Positions 8,677 to 19,776 of a DNA stretch of 64,000 bases are shown in pieces (the stretch's first letter is position 1; every line of letters begins with the position of its first letter). A program made the position numbers and the translations under genes. This DNA comes from Knoellia koreensis (GTDB lineage: Bacteria; Actinomycetota; Actinomycetes; Actinomycetales; Dermatophilaceae), in assembly GCF_013041615.1 (NCBI RefSeq), contig NZ_JABEPQ010000001.1, forward strand, positions 798,976-862,975. The letters run 5' to 3'. Under the pieces are notes generated by a model. It made no database searches. It saw only the letters and a list, made by a program, of their open reading frames with translations, and was not told where the DNA came from.

Positions 8677-8707
8677 GCCGGCCGATCCGGCCCCGATCGC
8701 GACGAAA

Positions 8708-8742
8708 GGGGTATGCCGCGTGGTGACCACGCGGCATACCCC
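8708..8742. terminator. 35-bp palindrome between convergent genes, probable bidirectional terminator
   Basis: Arms of 17 bp (GGGGTATGCCGCGTGGT at 8708-8724, ACCACGCGGCATACCCC at 8726-8742) are perfectly complementary around one central G. The stop codons of the convergent flanking genes are at 8676 and 8787, so it can form a hairpin for either transcript. There is no U-tract, as is usual in high-GC actinobacteria. Each arm is a copy of the abundant GTATGCCG octamer. Confidence 0.8.
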
Positions 8743-8786
8743 TCAGTTGTCGTGTGGGGACGAAACCCCATGCAGCAGAAGCGGAC

Positions 8787-11570
<2,784 letters not shown>

Positions 11571-11619
11571 TTGCGGGCTCCTTCGATGCTCGGGTCCGAC
11601 GTCTTCGTCCGTCACGATT

Positions 11620-11637
11620 TATCTTGACGTCAAGATA
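11620..11637. promoter_or_regulatory. 18-bp perfect palindrome upstream of aconitase
   Basis: TATCTTGACGTCAAGATA equals its own reverse complement and lies 50-67 bp before the acnA start codon. A perfect 18-mer in a 71% GC genome with ten A/T positions is unlikely by chance. It looks like the site of a dimeric regulator; I cannot name it. On the acnA strand the palindrome contains a TTGACG that could double as a -35 element. Confidence 0.65.
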
Positions 11638-11699
11638 TCACGTCGCGAGGACCGCCGCTGCCTTCGATCCTGCTCCACCCCACGCCCGAGCGAAACCCG

Positions 11700-13034
11700 T
11701 CAGGCCCCGTCTTCCGGGGGGTCGCCCGGCGCGAAGAGCGCGATGCACTCGACGTGGTGGGTCATGGGGAACGCGTCGAACGCGCGCAGGGCGCGCAGCG
11801 CATAACCGCGTTCGCGCAGGTATGCCGTGTCGCGGGCCAGCGCTGCCGGGTCGCAGGCGACGTAGGCGATGGCCCGGGCCCCCAGCCCCGCCACCTGGCC
11901 GCACACGCCCCGACCGGCACCGGTGCGCGGCGGGTCGAGGACGACGACGTCGGCAGTGGGCGGCAGGAGCGGGTTACGACGCAGCTTGCGCTGCCTGGTG
12001 GCACGCTGGCGTGCGGCCCCCTTGCGCGCGGGCCGGGCGACGCCGAAGGCGTCATCGACGCGTGCCCCCACGACAAGCGTCGACGGGTATGCCGCGAGGT
12101 TGCCCTCCGCGGCTCGCGTCGCCGACGCGTCGGACTCCACCGCGACGACGCGACCGGTCTCACCAACGCGGGAGGCGAGGGCGGCCGCGAAGAGGCCCAC
12201 GCCGGCATACAGGTCGAGGGCCGTCTCGCCCGGTTGTGGGTCCAGCAGCTCGAGGACGACGTCGACGAAGGTCGCTGCGGCGCCCGGGTGCACCTGCCAG
12301 AAACCGCGCGCCGACACCTCGAAGTTTCCCGAGAAGCCTTGCGCAGCAACGGCTTCCGTCACCGTCGGCGATGCAACGGGTGCGCCGGGGTCGGACGGCA
12401 CCGGCACCTCCACGACCTCGCCGACGGAGGGCGCCACCACGTCGACGGCCCGCTCCCCCGGCCACGTGCGCCCGAGGACGCCGGTCGCCAGCACCCGCGG
12501 GTCGGCGATCAGACAGGTGTCGACGGGGACCACCTCGTGCGAGCGGTACCGGTGCAGACCGGGCACTCCGGCCTCGTCGACCGCGAACTCGACGCGCGTA
12601 CGCCACCCCAGGCCTGACGGCATCTCACCTTGCGCCTCGGCCGGCACCGGCAGCGGCTCGACGACCAGTCCGTGCACCAGGTCGCGGTGCAGCCCGGCCA
12701 AGCGCTCCAGCTGCTCGCGCACCACCGCCGCCTTCAGGTCCCGTTGGTACGCAACGTCGGCCTGCTGGAAGTCGCACCCACCGCACTGCCCCGGGACGGC
12801 ATACCGACACGGGGGCGGCACCCGGTGCGGACTCGGCGTCAGCACCTCGACCGCCTCGGCGCGCACGAACCGCTGCCCCTCGCGCGCCTCGGTCACCCGG
12901 GCGAGTACCCGCTCCCCCGGCAGAGCCAGCCGGACGAAGACGACCCGGCCCTCGTGCCGCGCGACGCAGAAGCCGCCGTGGGCGACCGGTCCGACGTCGA
13001 GCTCGACCTCGTCGCCGACCCGCAGCTCGCTCAC
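11700..13034 (-). CDS. TrmA/RlmD-family RNA (uracil-5-)methyltransferase
   Basis: A 444-residue SAM-dependent RNA methyltransferase. The N-terminal TRAM domain is at about residues 1-60 (VGDEVELDVGPVAHGG). An iron-sulfur-type cysteine group follows (CRYAVPGQCGGCDF, about 76-89). The SAM-binding motif LDLYAGVGLFAAAL is at about 272-285, LDPPRTGAG at about 362-370, and the catalytic cysteine in YVACDPAALARD at about 392. These are the hallmarks of m5U methyltransferases acting on rRNA or tRNA; which nucleotide cannot be told. GTG 13034 overlaps the end of the upstream transporter frame (GTGA). M. tuberculosis has the same pair (Rv2689c-Rv2690c) as I recall. Confidence 0.9.
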   Translation of the reverse strand: MSELRVGDEVELDVGPVAHGGFCVARHEGRVVFVRLALPGERVLARVTEAREGQRFVRAEAVEVLTPSPHRVPPPCRYAVPGQCGGCDFQQADVAYQRDLKAAVVREQLERLAGLHRDLVHGLVVEPLPVPAEAQGEMPSGLGWRTRVEFAVDEAGVPGLHRYRSHEVVPVDTCLIADPRVLATGVLGRTWPGERAVDVVAPSVGEVVEVPVPSDPGAPVASPTVTEAVAAQGFSGNFEVSARGFWQVHPGAAATFVDVVLELLDPQPGETALDLYAGVGLFAAALASRVGETGRVVAVESDASATRAAEGNLAAYPSTLVVGARVDDAFGVARPARKGAARQRATRQRKLRRNPLLPPTADVVVLDPPRTGAGRGVCGQVAGLGARAIAYVACDPAALARDTAYLRERGYALRALRAFDAFPMTHHVECIALFAPGDPPEDGA

Positions 13035-13381
13035 TGACCCAGGCGGACCGAGCCGGCCGTGGGGCCGTCGAACCGCTCCTCCTGGCCCTCCGAGGACTCG
13101 AGCTGCCACGGCACGCTTGCCACCATCACGCCCGGCGTGAAGAGCAGACGACCCTTGAGCCGCAACGCACTCTGGTTGTGCAGCACCTGCTCGTACCACT
13201 TCCCGAGGACGTACTCGGGGATGTAGACGATGACGACGTCACGCGGGTGGCCAGAGCGGATCGACTTCACGTAGTCGACGATCGGACGCGTGATCTCGCG
13301 GTACGGCGAGTCGAGCACCTTGAGCGGCACCGGGATCTCACGCCGGTCCCACTCCTCCTGCAGGGCCTTGGTCTCGTCGGG
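13031..13381 (-). pseudogene. Detached C-terminal part of the APC-family transporter
   Basis: After the TAG at 13384-13382 the same frame stays open for 116 codons to TGA at 13031. It encodes a soluble tail (PDETKALQEEWDRREIPVPL, then KVLDSPYREITRPIVDYV and LLFTPGVMVASVPWQLE). I recognise this tail as the usual continuation of full-length actinobacterial homologues. No start codon with a ribosome site is evident; GTG 13330 is an internal Val codon. It is either a nonsense-separated remnant, translated by readthrough, or an effect of a sequence error. The stop overlaps the methyltransferase start by 4 bp. Confidence 0.75.
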
Positions 13382-15040
13382 CTAGACGTTGACCGTGACG
13401 GCCTCGAGCCGGTTCGGGCGGGTGGCGCGCGCGTAGGCGAGCGCACGCAGCGTCGGCTTGTGGATCTTGGAGACCAGCACGATGGCGTGCACCCGGCTGG
13501 GGAGCAGCTGCTGCTCGACGTCGTCCTCGCTCACCCGCAGCTCGTCCCGCACCCGGTCGTAGTGCTTGTGGATGCGCAGCATGATGAAGAAGAGCACCAC
13601 CATCGCCGCGATGGCGTACCCGGCGCCGTGGACGAACTTGGTCAGCAGCACCACGACGAGCACCGTGCCCGACATCGTCGCGCCCACGGCGTTGATGACC
13701 CGGCTGCGCATCATCCGGGCCCGCTCGGACTTGTCCCGCTCCAGCCGCAGGTGCCGGTTCCAGTGCTTGATCATGCCGATCTGGCTCAGCGTGAACGACA
13801 CGAAGACACCGACGATGTAGAGCTGGATCAGCTTCGTCACCTGGGCGTCGTACAGGATGATCAGGAAGGCGGCGGCACCGGCGAGGATGAGGATGCCGTT
13901 GGAGAACGCGAGGCGGTCACCGCGGGTGTGCAGCTGGCGCGGCAGGTAGCCATCCTTGGCCAGGATCGAGCCCAGCACCGGGAACCCGTTGAATGCCGTG
14001 TTGGCGGCGAGGATGAGAATGACGCCGGCCACGATGGACACGAGGATCACGCCGGGCTGGAAGCCCTGGAACACGGCCTTGGAGACCTGGCCCATGATCG
14101 TGTCCTGGACGTAGTCGGCCGGGACCGGTTTGCCGTTGGCCTGGATCAGCTGCTTCTGCGGGTCCTCGGCGTACTTGATGCCGGTGGCCTTGGCGAGCAG
14201 CAGCATCGACATGAGCATGGTGACGGCGATGAGGCCCATCATCAGCAGGGTCGTCGCGGCGTTCTTGGACTTGGGCTTCTGGAAGGCCGGGACGCCGTTG
14301 GAGATCGCCTCCACACCGGTGAGCGCGGCACAGCCGGAGGAGAAGGCGCGCAGCAGCAGGAACATCATCGCGAACTGTCCGAGTGACTCGAAGCCCGCTT
14401 CGGGCGCCAGCCGCAGCGACGCGCTCTCCGCCTGCGGCAGGTTGCCGCCGAGCTCGCGGATGAGCCCGACGACACCCATGCCGATGACGCTGAGCATGAA
14501 GAGGTAGACCGGGATCGCGAAGGCCTGGCCGGACTCGCGCACGCCGCGCAGGTTCATCGCGGTGAGCAGCGCGACCAGCGCGACCGCCACCCACACCTCG
14601 TGCCCGCGGATGAACGGCAGCGCCGCCGCGGCGTTCTGCACACCGGAGGAGATCGACACCGCGACGGTCAGCACGTAGTCGACCAGCAGCGCAGAGGCCA
14701 CCGTCAGGCCGGCCTTCGGGCCGAGGTTGGTGTTGGCCACCTCGTAGTCGCCACCGCCGGAGGGGTAGGCGTGGACGTTCTGCCGGTAGGAGGCGACCAC
14801 GACGAGCATGACGGCGACGACGCACAGGCCGATCTGCCACGAGTGCGTCAGCGCGAGGAACCCGCCGGCGAGGCCGAGGGTCAGGAAGATCTCGTCGGGC
14901 GCGTACGCCACCGACGACAGTGCGTCGCTGGCGAAGATGGGTAGCGCGAGCTTCTTGGGCAGCAGCGTCTCGCCGAGGCGGTCACTGCGCATCGCACGTC
15001 CGACGAGCACACGCTTGAGGACGCGTCCGGGGGTAGACAC
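13382..15040 (-). CDS. APC-superfamily transporter, interrupted by an in-frame TAG
   Basis: A multi-pass permease, 552 residues up to the stop, with about twelve hydrophobic segments. The N-terminus (LPKKLALPIFASDALSSVAYAPDEIFLTL) is typical of the large actinobacterial APC proteins of the Rv2690c type. The reading frame meets TAG (13384-13382) within AVTVNV*PDETKAL and continues in frame for another 116 codons, so the intact protein would be 668 residues. Membrane segments are complete; only the cytoplasmic tail is lost. The start is GTG 15040 with no Shine-Dalgarno but TAGAGT 7 nt upstream, a leaderless pattern. It is divergent from two TrkA-type genes, which suggests a role in ion or K+ transport; the substrate is not known. 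Confidence 0.8.
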   Translation of the reverse strand: MSTPGRVLKRVLVGRAMRSDRLGETLLPKKLALPIFASDALSSVAYAPDEIFLTLGLAGGFLALTHSWQIGLCVVAVMLVVVASYRQNVHAYPSGGGDYEVANTNLGPKAGLTVASALLVDYVLTVAVSISSGVQNAAAALPFIRGHEVWVAVALVALLTAMNLRGVRESGQAFAIPVYLFMLSVIGMGVVGLIRELGGNLPQAESASLRLAPEAGFESLGQFAMMFLLLRAFSSGCAALTGVEAISNGVPAFQKPKSKNAATTLLMMGLIAVTMLMSMLLLAKATGIKYAEDPQKQLIQANGKPVPADYVQDTIMGQVSKAVFQGFQPGVILVSIVAGVILILAANTAFNGFPVLGSILAKDGYLPRQLHTRGDRLAFSNGILILAGAAAFLIILYDAQVTKLIQLYIVGVFVSFTLSQIGMIKHWNRHLRLERDKSERARMMRSRVINAVGATMSGTVLVVVLLTKFVHGAGYAIAAMVVLFFIMLRIHKHYDRVRDELRVSEDDVEQQLLPSRVHAIVLVSKIHKPTLRALAYARATRPNRLEAVTVNV

Positions 15041-15131
15041 GGCGAACACTCTAGGGCGCGCCGATGGGTGTTGCGCGCCACCCCGGAGACCAGCACCACC
15101 GGGTGGACGGTGCCGGTGTAGCGTCGGCGTC

Positions 15132-15800
15132 GTGCATTTCGTGATCATGGGCTGCGGCCGCGTCGGCTCGTCGCTCGCCCTCAGCCTCGAGGCCCAGGGC
15201 CACGACGTCGCCGTCATCGACCAGGAGGAGTCGGCGTTCCGCCGGCTCGGCTCGGCCTTCGAGGGCCGGCGCATCACCGGGGTCGGCTTCGACCGCGACA
15301 CCCTCGAGGAGGCCGGCATCCGCGACGCCTACGCGTTCGCGGCCGTCTCCAGCGGTGACAACTCCAACATCCTGGCCGCGCGGGTCGCCCGCGAGACCTT
15401 CGGCGTCGAGCACGTCGTGGCCCGCATCTACGACCCCGGCCGCGCCGAGGTCTACCAGCGGCTCGGCATCCCCACGGTGGCCACGGTCAAGTGGACCGCC
15501 GACCAGATGCTGCGCCGGCTGCTGCCCCAGGGCCACGTGCCCGAGCTGGTCGACCCGTCGGGCAACGTCGTCATCGCCGAGGTGCCCGTCAACCCGGGCT
15601 GGGTCGGCCGGCGCATCAGCGACCTCGAGGAAGCGACCGGGTCGCGCGCGGCGTACCTCACCCGCCTCGGCGCGGCGATCCTGCCCGGCGCCGACACGGT
15701 GTTCCAGGAAGGTGACCTCGTGCACCTCGCGACCCTCGCCGGTGAGCTGGCCGGGGTCGAACGCACCCTCGACGCACCGCCCGCCCCGAGCGACCACTGA
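15132..15800 (+). CDS. ceoB: TrkA-family K+ uptake regulatory protein (first of pair)
   Basis: A 222-residue cytoplasmic RCK protein. The N-terminal Rossmann domain begins with the dinucleotide-binding motif IMGCGRVGSSLA (about residues 4-15), with an acidic residue after the second strand (VIDQEE). The C-terminal RCK_C/TrkA_C region spans about 135-215. These proteins gate K+ transporters by binding NAD(H) or nucleotides. GTG 15132 has no ribosome site; TAGCGT ends 7 nt upstream, fitting a leaderless transcript. It is divergent from the APC transporter (about 90 bp between starts) and is followed 15 bp later by a paralogue, the ceoB-ceoC order of mycobacteria. Confidence 0.88.
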   Translation: MHFVIMGCGRVGSSLALSLEAQGHDVAVIDQEESAFRRLGSAFEGRRITGVGFDRDTLEEAGIRDAYAFAAVSSGDNSNILAARVARETFGVEHVVARIYDPGRAEVYQRLGIPTVATVKWTADQMLRRLLPQGHVPELVDPSGNVVIAEVPVNPGWVGRRISDLEEATGSRAAYLTRLGAAILPGADTVFQEGDLVHLATLAGELAGVERTLDAPPAPSDH

Positions 15801-15815
15801 CCAGGAGGACCCTCA

Positions 15816-16496
15816 ATGCGTGTCGTCATCGCCGGGGCCGGCAGCGTGGGCCGTTCGATCGCCCGCGAGCTGCTGCACAACGGCCACCAGGTGCTCCTCA
15901 TGGACAAGGAGCGCAAGGAGATCCAGAGCCGCATCCCCGACGCCAGCTGGCTGCTCGCGGACGCCTGCGAGATCACCTCGCTGCGCGAGGCCGGGCTCGA
16001 GGACTGTGACGTCGTCGTCGCCGCCACCGGTGACGACAAGGTCAACCTCGTCGTCTCGCTGCTCGCCAAGACCGAGTTCGGGGTGCCCCGGACCGTGGCG
16101 CGCGTCAACAACCCGAAGAACGAGTGGATGTTCGACGAGGCCTGGGGCGTCGACGTCGCCGTGTCGACGCCGCGGCTCATGACCGCGCTCGTCGAGGAGG
16201 CCGTCAGCGTCGGCGACCTCGTGCGCATCTTCCAGTTCCAGCAGGGCGCGGCGACCATGGTCGAGCTCACCCTGCCGGCCGACAGCCCGTATGCCGGCAA
16301 GCGCGTCGGCGACGTCGACTTCCCCGGCGAGACCGTCCTCGTCGGCATCATCCGCGAGGACCACCCCATCGCCCCGAGCCGCGACGACTCACTGGAGCCG
16401 CACGACGAGCTGCTGTTCATCAGCACGCCCGACGTCGAGGACGAGCTCGAGTCGATGCTCAGCCCGGGTCAGCGGGTGCCGCGCTCGCAGGACTAG
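15816..16496 (+). CDS. ceoC: TrkA-family K+ uptake regulatory protein (second of pair)
   Basis: A 226-residue paralogue of the preceding gene. The dinucleotide-binding motif is IAGAGSVGRSIARELL at about residues 4-19, followed by LMDKERKE; the C-terminal TrkA_C domain covers about 135-220. A strong ribosome site (AGGAGG) precedes the ATG. The pair probably forms a hetero-oligomeric gating ring on a K+ transporter, possibly the divergently encoded APC protein. The last 38 bp overlap the convergent DUF3159 gene on the other strand, so the two 3' ends are antisense to each other. Confidence 0.9.
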   Translation: MRVVIAGAGSVGRSIARELLHNGHQVLLMDKERKEIQSRIPDASWLLADACEITSLREAGLEDCDVVVAATGDDKVNLVVSLLAKTEFGVPRTVARVNNPKNEWMFDEAWGVDVAVSTPRLMTALVEEAVSVGDLVRIFQFQQGAATMVELTLPADSPYAGKRVGDVDFPGETVLVGIIREDHPIAPSRDDSLEPHDELLFISTPDVEDELESMLSPGQRVPRSQD

Positions 16497-17151
16497 CCGC
16501 GGCGAGGTCGCTCGGCGTCCGCCCGCGGACGAGCAGCACCCCCATCACCGCCACCCCGGCGAGCCACAGCGGCCAGCCGAGGACGACCTTGGCGACGCCG
16601 AGCGCGGCCACCTGACCGGCGAGGTAGAGCGGCACCATGATCGCCAGCCGCACGGCGAACACGGCGATCAGCACGAGCGTGAGCCGGACGCACACGCGCA
16701 CCAGACCGCGGTCGCGCCGCCACCCCAGCGGGTCCTCGGCGAGCTCGGGGTCGCCGGCCGCCACCATGAAGCCCACGAGCGGCCATCGGGTGACGACGGA
16801 GACGACCGCGACCGCAGCCATCACGGCATTCCAGATGATGCCCGGCAGGAACGCGTCCTCCGCGCGGCCGGAACGCAGCGCGAAGAAGGCGGCGATGGCC
16901 GTCGGGAACACCGCCTGCAGCACGTACTTGACGCTCTGGCGCTGCGCGATGCGCACGACCGCGAGCACCACGGTGGCGACCACAGCCGCACCGACGGCGG
17001 TGCGCAGGTCGTCGCGCCACACCCAGGCGATGACGAACGCCAAGGTCGGCAGCGCGGTCTCCAGCGAGCCGCGCCAACCGCCGAGGACGGCCGACAACCG
17101 GTGCCGGATGACCTCCTCGACGGTCGTGCCGGCCGGCTGGTCAGTGGGCAC
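16459..17151 (-). CDS. DUF3159 membrane protein
   Basis: A 230-residue integral membrane protein like M. tuberculosis Rv2693c. Six or so hydrophobic segments are visible (LPTLAFVIAWVW, AVVATVVLAVV, AVMAAVAVVSVV, TLVLIAVFAV, LWLAGVAVMGVLL). The conserved central part carries FPTAIAAFFALRSGRAEDAFLPG and GFMVAAGDPE. The function is unknown. GTG 17151 overlaps the end of the OB-fold gene by 11 bp, so the two are surely co-transcribed. The C-terminus is Ala/Pro-rich and overlaps the 3' end of the convergent TrkA-type gene. Confidence 0.88.
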   Translation of the reverse strand: MPTDQPAGTTVEEVIRHRLSAVLGGWRGSLETALPTLAFVIAWVWRDDLRTAVGAAVVATVVLAVVRIAQRQSVKYVLQAVFPTAIAAFFALRSGRAEDAFLPGIIWNAVMAAVAVVSVVTRWPLVGFMVAAGDPELAEDPLGWRRDRGLVRVCVRLTLVLIAVFAVRLAIMVPLYLAGQVAALGVAKVVLGWPLWLAGVAVMGVLLVRGRTPSDLAAASPASAAPADPG

Positions 17152-17524
17152 GCAGCGGGACGATCTCGTATGCCGGGTTGAAGATGGTCGGGGTGCCCTT
17201 GATCCAGGTGACCCGGCCGTTGGCGCGCACGTAGGTGCCGGGCTCGATCCCCGAGATGGTGCGCCGGCCTAGCCACACGAGGTTGATGGTGCGGCTGCCG
17301 TCGTAGAGGTCGACCACGAGGGCGGGCACGTTGACGCGCGGGCGCAACGTGACGGCCTTGACGGTGCCGGAGACGGTGGCCTCCTGCCGGTCGACGAGGT
17401 CACACATGCGGGTGCACCCCATCCGGGCCGAGTCCTCCTGGAGCTCGTCGGCCTCGATCTGGGTGACGGACTTGGTGAGTCGCTCCCCCAGCTTGCCCAG
17501 TGGGGTCTTGGTGTCGTGCGACAT
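17141..17524 (-). CDS. OB-fold nucleic-acid-binding protein (Rv2694c-like)
   Basis: A 127-residue protein whose second half is an OB-fold of the tRNA/RecG-like anti-codon-binding type (VSGTVKAVTLRPRVNVPALVVDLYDGSRTINLVWLGR..GIEPGTYVRANGRVTW). The N-terminal 40 residues are helical with two cysteines (GCTRMCDL). Its partner or nucleic acid is unknown. In mycobacteria the same gene sits between DUF3159 and DUF3710, as here. ATG 17524 lies 7 bp after the DUF3710 stop, with an AGG about 6 nt before it, and the 3' end overlaps DUF3159. Confidence 0.85.
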   Translation of the reverse strand: MSHDTKTPLGKLGERLTKSVTQIEADELQEDSARMGCTRMCDLVDRQEATVSGTVKAVTLRPRVNVPALVVDLYDGSRTINLVWLGRRTISGIEPGTYVRANGRVTWIKGTPTIFNPAYEIVPLRAH

Positions 17525-17531
17525 GTCGTGC

Positions 17532-18395
17532 CTACCTGACCTCGGTGATCTCTGGGCCCCGTTCGAACGGCTTGAGGTCATCAGCGCGTCGGGGGTTGCC
17601 GGTGTGGTCCGTGCCATCAGTGTGGTCCGTGCCGTCGGTGCCGTCGGTGCCCTCGCCAGCCTCGTCGGCCTGCTCCTGCACCTGCTGCGGCAGGGTGAGG
17701 GTGAGCATCTCGCGGGGCGCCATGGCCTCCTCGCCACGCACCACGACGGTGCCACGCACGAACTCCACGAGGGGCGCGGCCGCGTCGTCGTCGATCGCGG
17801 CGCGCCCGGAGAAGACGGCGCGCAGGAACCAGCGCGGGCCGTCCACCCCGGCGAACCGGGCGGGGGCGAACACGGTGCGCCCGTCGGGGCCGGCCGACGG
17901 CATCCGGGTGCGCAGCTCACGCCCCAGCTCGCCGTGCGCCTCGTCGGCGGTACCGCCCTGGCTGATGATCGACTCGGCGATCTCGGCGCGGATGTCGTCC
18001 CAGATGCCCATGGTCTTCGGGGCGGCGAAGGCCTGCAGCTGCACGGCGCTCTCACCGATGACCGCGGTGGCGCCGACGACCTGGTCGGCGCTCTCGTCGA
18101 TCTCGAGCCGCAGCTCCATGCCGGGCACGCCCTGGATGCGCAGGGCGCCCAGGTCGAGCCGGCCGTCCTCGCCGTCCACCTCCGAGCTGTCGAACGGACC
18201 GAGCTCGTCGCGTCGCCCGCGGGGCGTGCCGGGCTCCGGGTCCGCGGCCGCGTCGTCGCCGGTCTCGTCAGCCGCGTTGGTCACCTCACCCGTGTCGGTC
18301 ACGTCCGCGGTCGTGTCCTCGGCGGCCTCGCCGGTCAGGTCCGTGTCCTGCTGGACGTCCGGCTCGGTGTTCTTGTTGCGTCGAAAGAGTGCCAC
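17532..18395 (-). CDS. DUF3710 protein
   Basis: A 287-residue soluble protein matching the DUF3710 family (Rv2696c-like). The N-terminus MALFRRNKN is followed by about 60 acidic, Thr-rich residues, probably disordered. The folded core starts near GPFDSSEVDGEDGRLDLGAL (about residue 67) and continues through GMELRLEID and FAAPKTMGIWDDIRAEI. An acidic Thr/Asp/Gly repeat (DGTDGTDHTDGTDHTG) stands near the C-terminus. GTG 18395 is used, with AAGGA about 13 nt upstream, a weak site. It lies 9 bp after dut and just before the OB-fold gene in one operon. The function is unknown. Confidence 0.88.
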   Translation of the reverse strand: MALFRRNKNTEPDVQQDTDLTGEAAEDTTADVTDTGEVTNAADETGDDAAADPEPGTPRGRRDELGPFDSSEVDGEDGRLDLGALRIQGVPGMELRLEIDESADQVVGATAVIGESAVQLQAFAAPKTMGIWDDIRAEIAESIISQGGTADEAHGELGRELRTRMPSAGPDGRTVFAPARFAGVDGPRWFLRAVFSGRAAIDDDAAAPLVEFVRGTVVVRGEEAMAPREMLTLTLPQQVQEQADEAGEGTDGTDGTDHTDGTDHTGNPRRADDLKPFERGPEITEVR

Positions 18396-18404
18396 TGCTT
18401 GTCG

Positions 18405-18935
18405 TCAGTCCTTTGTCGTCGCGGTGTGCTGGCCGAAACCACCACTTGCTCCGTGCCCAGTGTCCCCCCGCGGGGTGTCGTCGAGCGAATCGACCTCCAC
18501 AAAGCTCACCCTGGCCACCTCCTGGACGACCAGCTGGGCGATGCGGTCGCCACGGCGCACCGTGAAGGCCTCGCGCGGGTCGAGGTTGACGAGGTTGACC
18601 AGGATCTCCCCCCGGTAGCCGGCGTCGACCGTGCCGGGCGCGTTGACGATGCTGATGCCGTGCCGCGCGGCCAGCCCGGACCGCGGGTGCACGAGCCCCA
18701 CGAACCCCTCGGGGATCGCGAGCGCGACGCCGGTCGGGACAAGGGTCCGCTCGCCGGGTCCCAGCGTCACCTCGGTGGCGGCGTGCAGGTCCGCGCCCGC
18801 GTCACCGGCGTGGGCGTATGCCGGCACGGGCAGCTCGGGGTCGAGTCGCCGCAGTGCCACCTCGACGGTGGCGGGAACGCGAGCGGGGCCAGTCACCAGG
18901 ACTGGCCCCGTCTCGTCTCGTGGGGTGGTGTTCAC
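18405..18935 (-). CDS. dut: dUTP diphosphatase
   Basis: Hydrolyses dUTP to dUMP and pyrophosphate, keeping uracil out of DNA and feeding dTMP synthesis. All five motifs of trimeric dUTPases are visible: I AGDAGADL (about 42-49), II PRSGLA (about 86-91), [17 protein letters not shown] (about 98-111), IV RIAQLV, and V GGFGQHT near the C-terminus (the usual form is GGFGSTG, so two positions differ). Length is 176 residues, with an N-terminal extension of about 20 residues. GTG 18935 immediately follows the TAG of DUF4193 with no gap, implying coupled translation. Confidence 0.95.
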   Translation of the reverse strand: MNTTPRDETGPVLVTGPARVPATVEVALRRLDPELPVPAYAHAGDAGADLHAATEVTLGPGERTLVPTGVALAIPEGFVGLVHPRSGLAARHGISIVNAPGTVDAGYRGEILVNLVNLDPREAFTVRRGDRIAQLVVQEVARVSFVEVDSLDDTPRGDTGHGASGGFGQHTATTKD

Positions 18936-19235
18936 CTAGGCCGCGCACTCCCGGCAGACCAGCACGCCGCCCTTCTCACTCGCGAGCTGGCTGCGGTGGT
19001 GCACCAGGAAGCACTTGGAACACGTGAACTCGTCGTTCTGCCGCGGGATGACCCGCACCGAGAGTTCCTCGCCGGACAGATCGGCTCCGGGCAGCTCAAA
19101 GCCCTCGGCCTGCTCGGTCTCGTCGACGTCGACGCTGCTTGCGCTCTTGTCGACGCGACGTGACTTCAGCTCCTCCAGCGAGTCCTCGGACAGGTCGTCG
19201 TCGGTCTTGCGCGGCGCGTCGTAGTCAGTCGCCAT
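18936..19235 (-). CDS. DUF4193 zinc-ribbon protein
   Basis: A 99-residue protein of the actinobacterial DUF4193 family (Rv2699c-like). The first 45 residues are acidic and include EDSLEELKSRR; the C-terminus holds two CxxC pairs (CSKCFLVHHRSQL..CREC) that should bind Zn. It may bind nucleic acid or a protein, but the function is unknown. A ribosome site GGGAGAG precedes the ATG. It heads the operon running DUF4193, dut, DUF3710, OB-fold, DUF3159. Confidence 0.92.
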   Translation of the reverse strand: MATDYDAPRKTDDDLSEDSLEELKSRRVDKSASSVDVDETEQAEGFELPGADLSGEELSVRVIPRQNDEFTCSKCFLVHHRSQLASEKGGVLVCRECAA

Positions 19236-19577
19236 GGTCGCTGTCGCTCTCCCTGTTCTCTCATCAACGTCTGGTCCCCGCTGGCCGGGGAGCGGACTCG
19301 CCGGTGTAACGCAGGTGGCTGCGGTTTTGTGCCCACCGCAGGCGGGGATTGTGCCTCATCTTCCGCGCGGCGTCACCACCGGGTCGGCAAATGGTCCAGC
19401 CGGCCCCGGACCGACCCGTGGACAACGCACCAAGGAATGGTCTGCGTTCACCCAGATTTCACCCATCCGGGGCATCCGAGGGGGTCCCTGCTGCGTTGGC
19501 GTGGTTAGAGTCCTTGCTCCGGACGGCGGCCCCACCCGGGGGCGGTGTGTCCGAGGACCACCGAGAGGGGTGCAGTC
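19236..19577. other. Intergenic region between DUF4193 and a small ORF
   Basis: A 342-bp divergent gap with slightly lower GC than its surroundings. It must hold promoters for DUF4193 (leftward) and the 61-aa gene (rightward). A TAGAGT hexamer at 19506-19511 could be a -10 for the latter. I see no convincing hairpin, RNA gene or operator. Confidence 0.4.
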
Positions 19578-19763
19578 ATGACCGAGTTCCACTCCGAGAT
19601 CTCCCAGCGCGCCGCGCGGGCGACCGAGAGCCTCCAGGCGGCCCGCCGCAGCGGCGACGACTACCTGGTCTCGGTCCACGAGGCCGAGCTGGAGAACCTC
19701 GCCCGGCTCGCCGACGAGCACGGGCTGCGGGTCGCGGCCCTGCGCGACTACTCCGCCGCCTGA
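19578..19763 (+). CDS. Small helical protein of unknown function
   Basis: A 61-residue protein, strongly helical and rich in Ala, Glu and Arg (SEISQRAARATESLQAARRSG, then LVSVHEAELENLARLADEHGL). The good ribosome site (GAGGGG about 7 nt before ATG) and typical high-GC third positions support it as a real gene. No motif, signal peptide or membrane segment is seen. It ends 13 bp from the convergent suhB stop. I do not recognise a characterised family. Confidence 0.65.
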   Translation: MTEFHSEISQRAARATESLQAARRSGDDYLVSVHEAELENLARLADEHGLRVAALRDYSAA

Positions 19764-19776
19764 GGCCCGGCCCGCC

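Noticed and set aside
17560-17570. GTTCGAAC inside the DUF3710 gene as an SOS box
   Set aside because: It lacks the N4 spacer between half-sites and lies mid-gene; the same applies to 52376-52383, kept only as a possible half-site.
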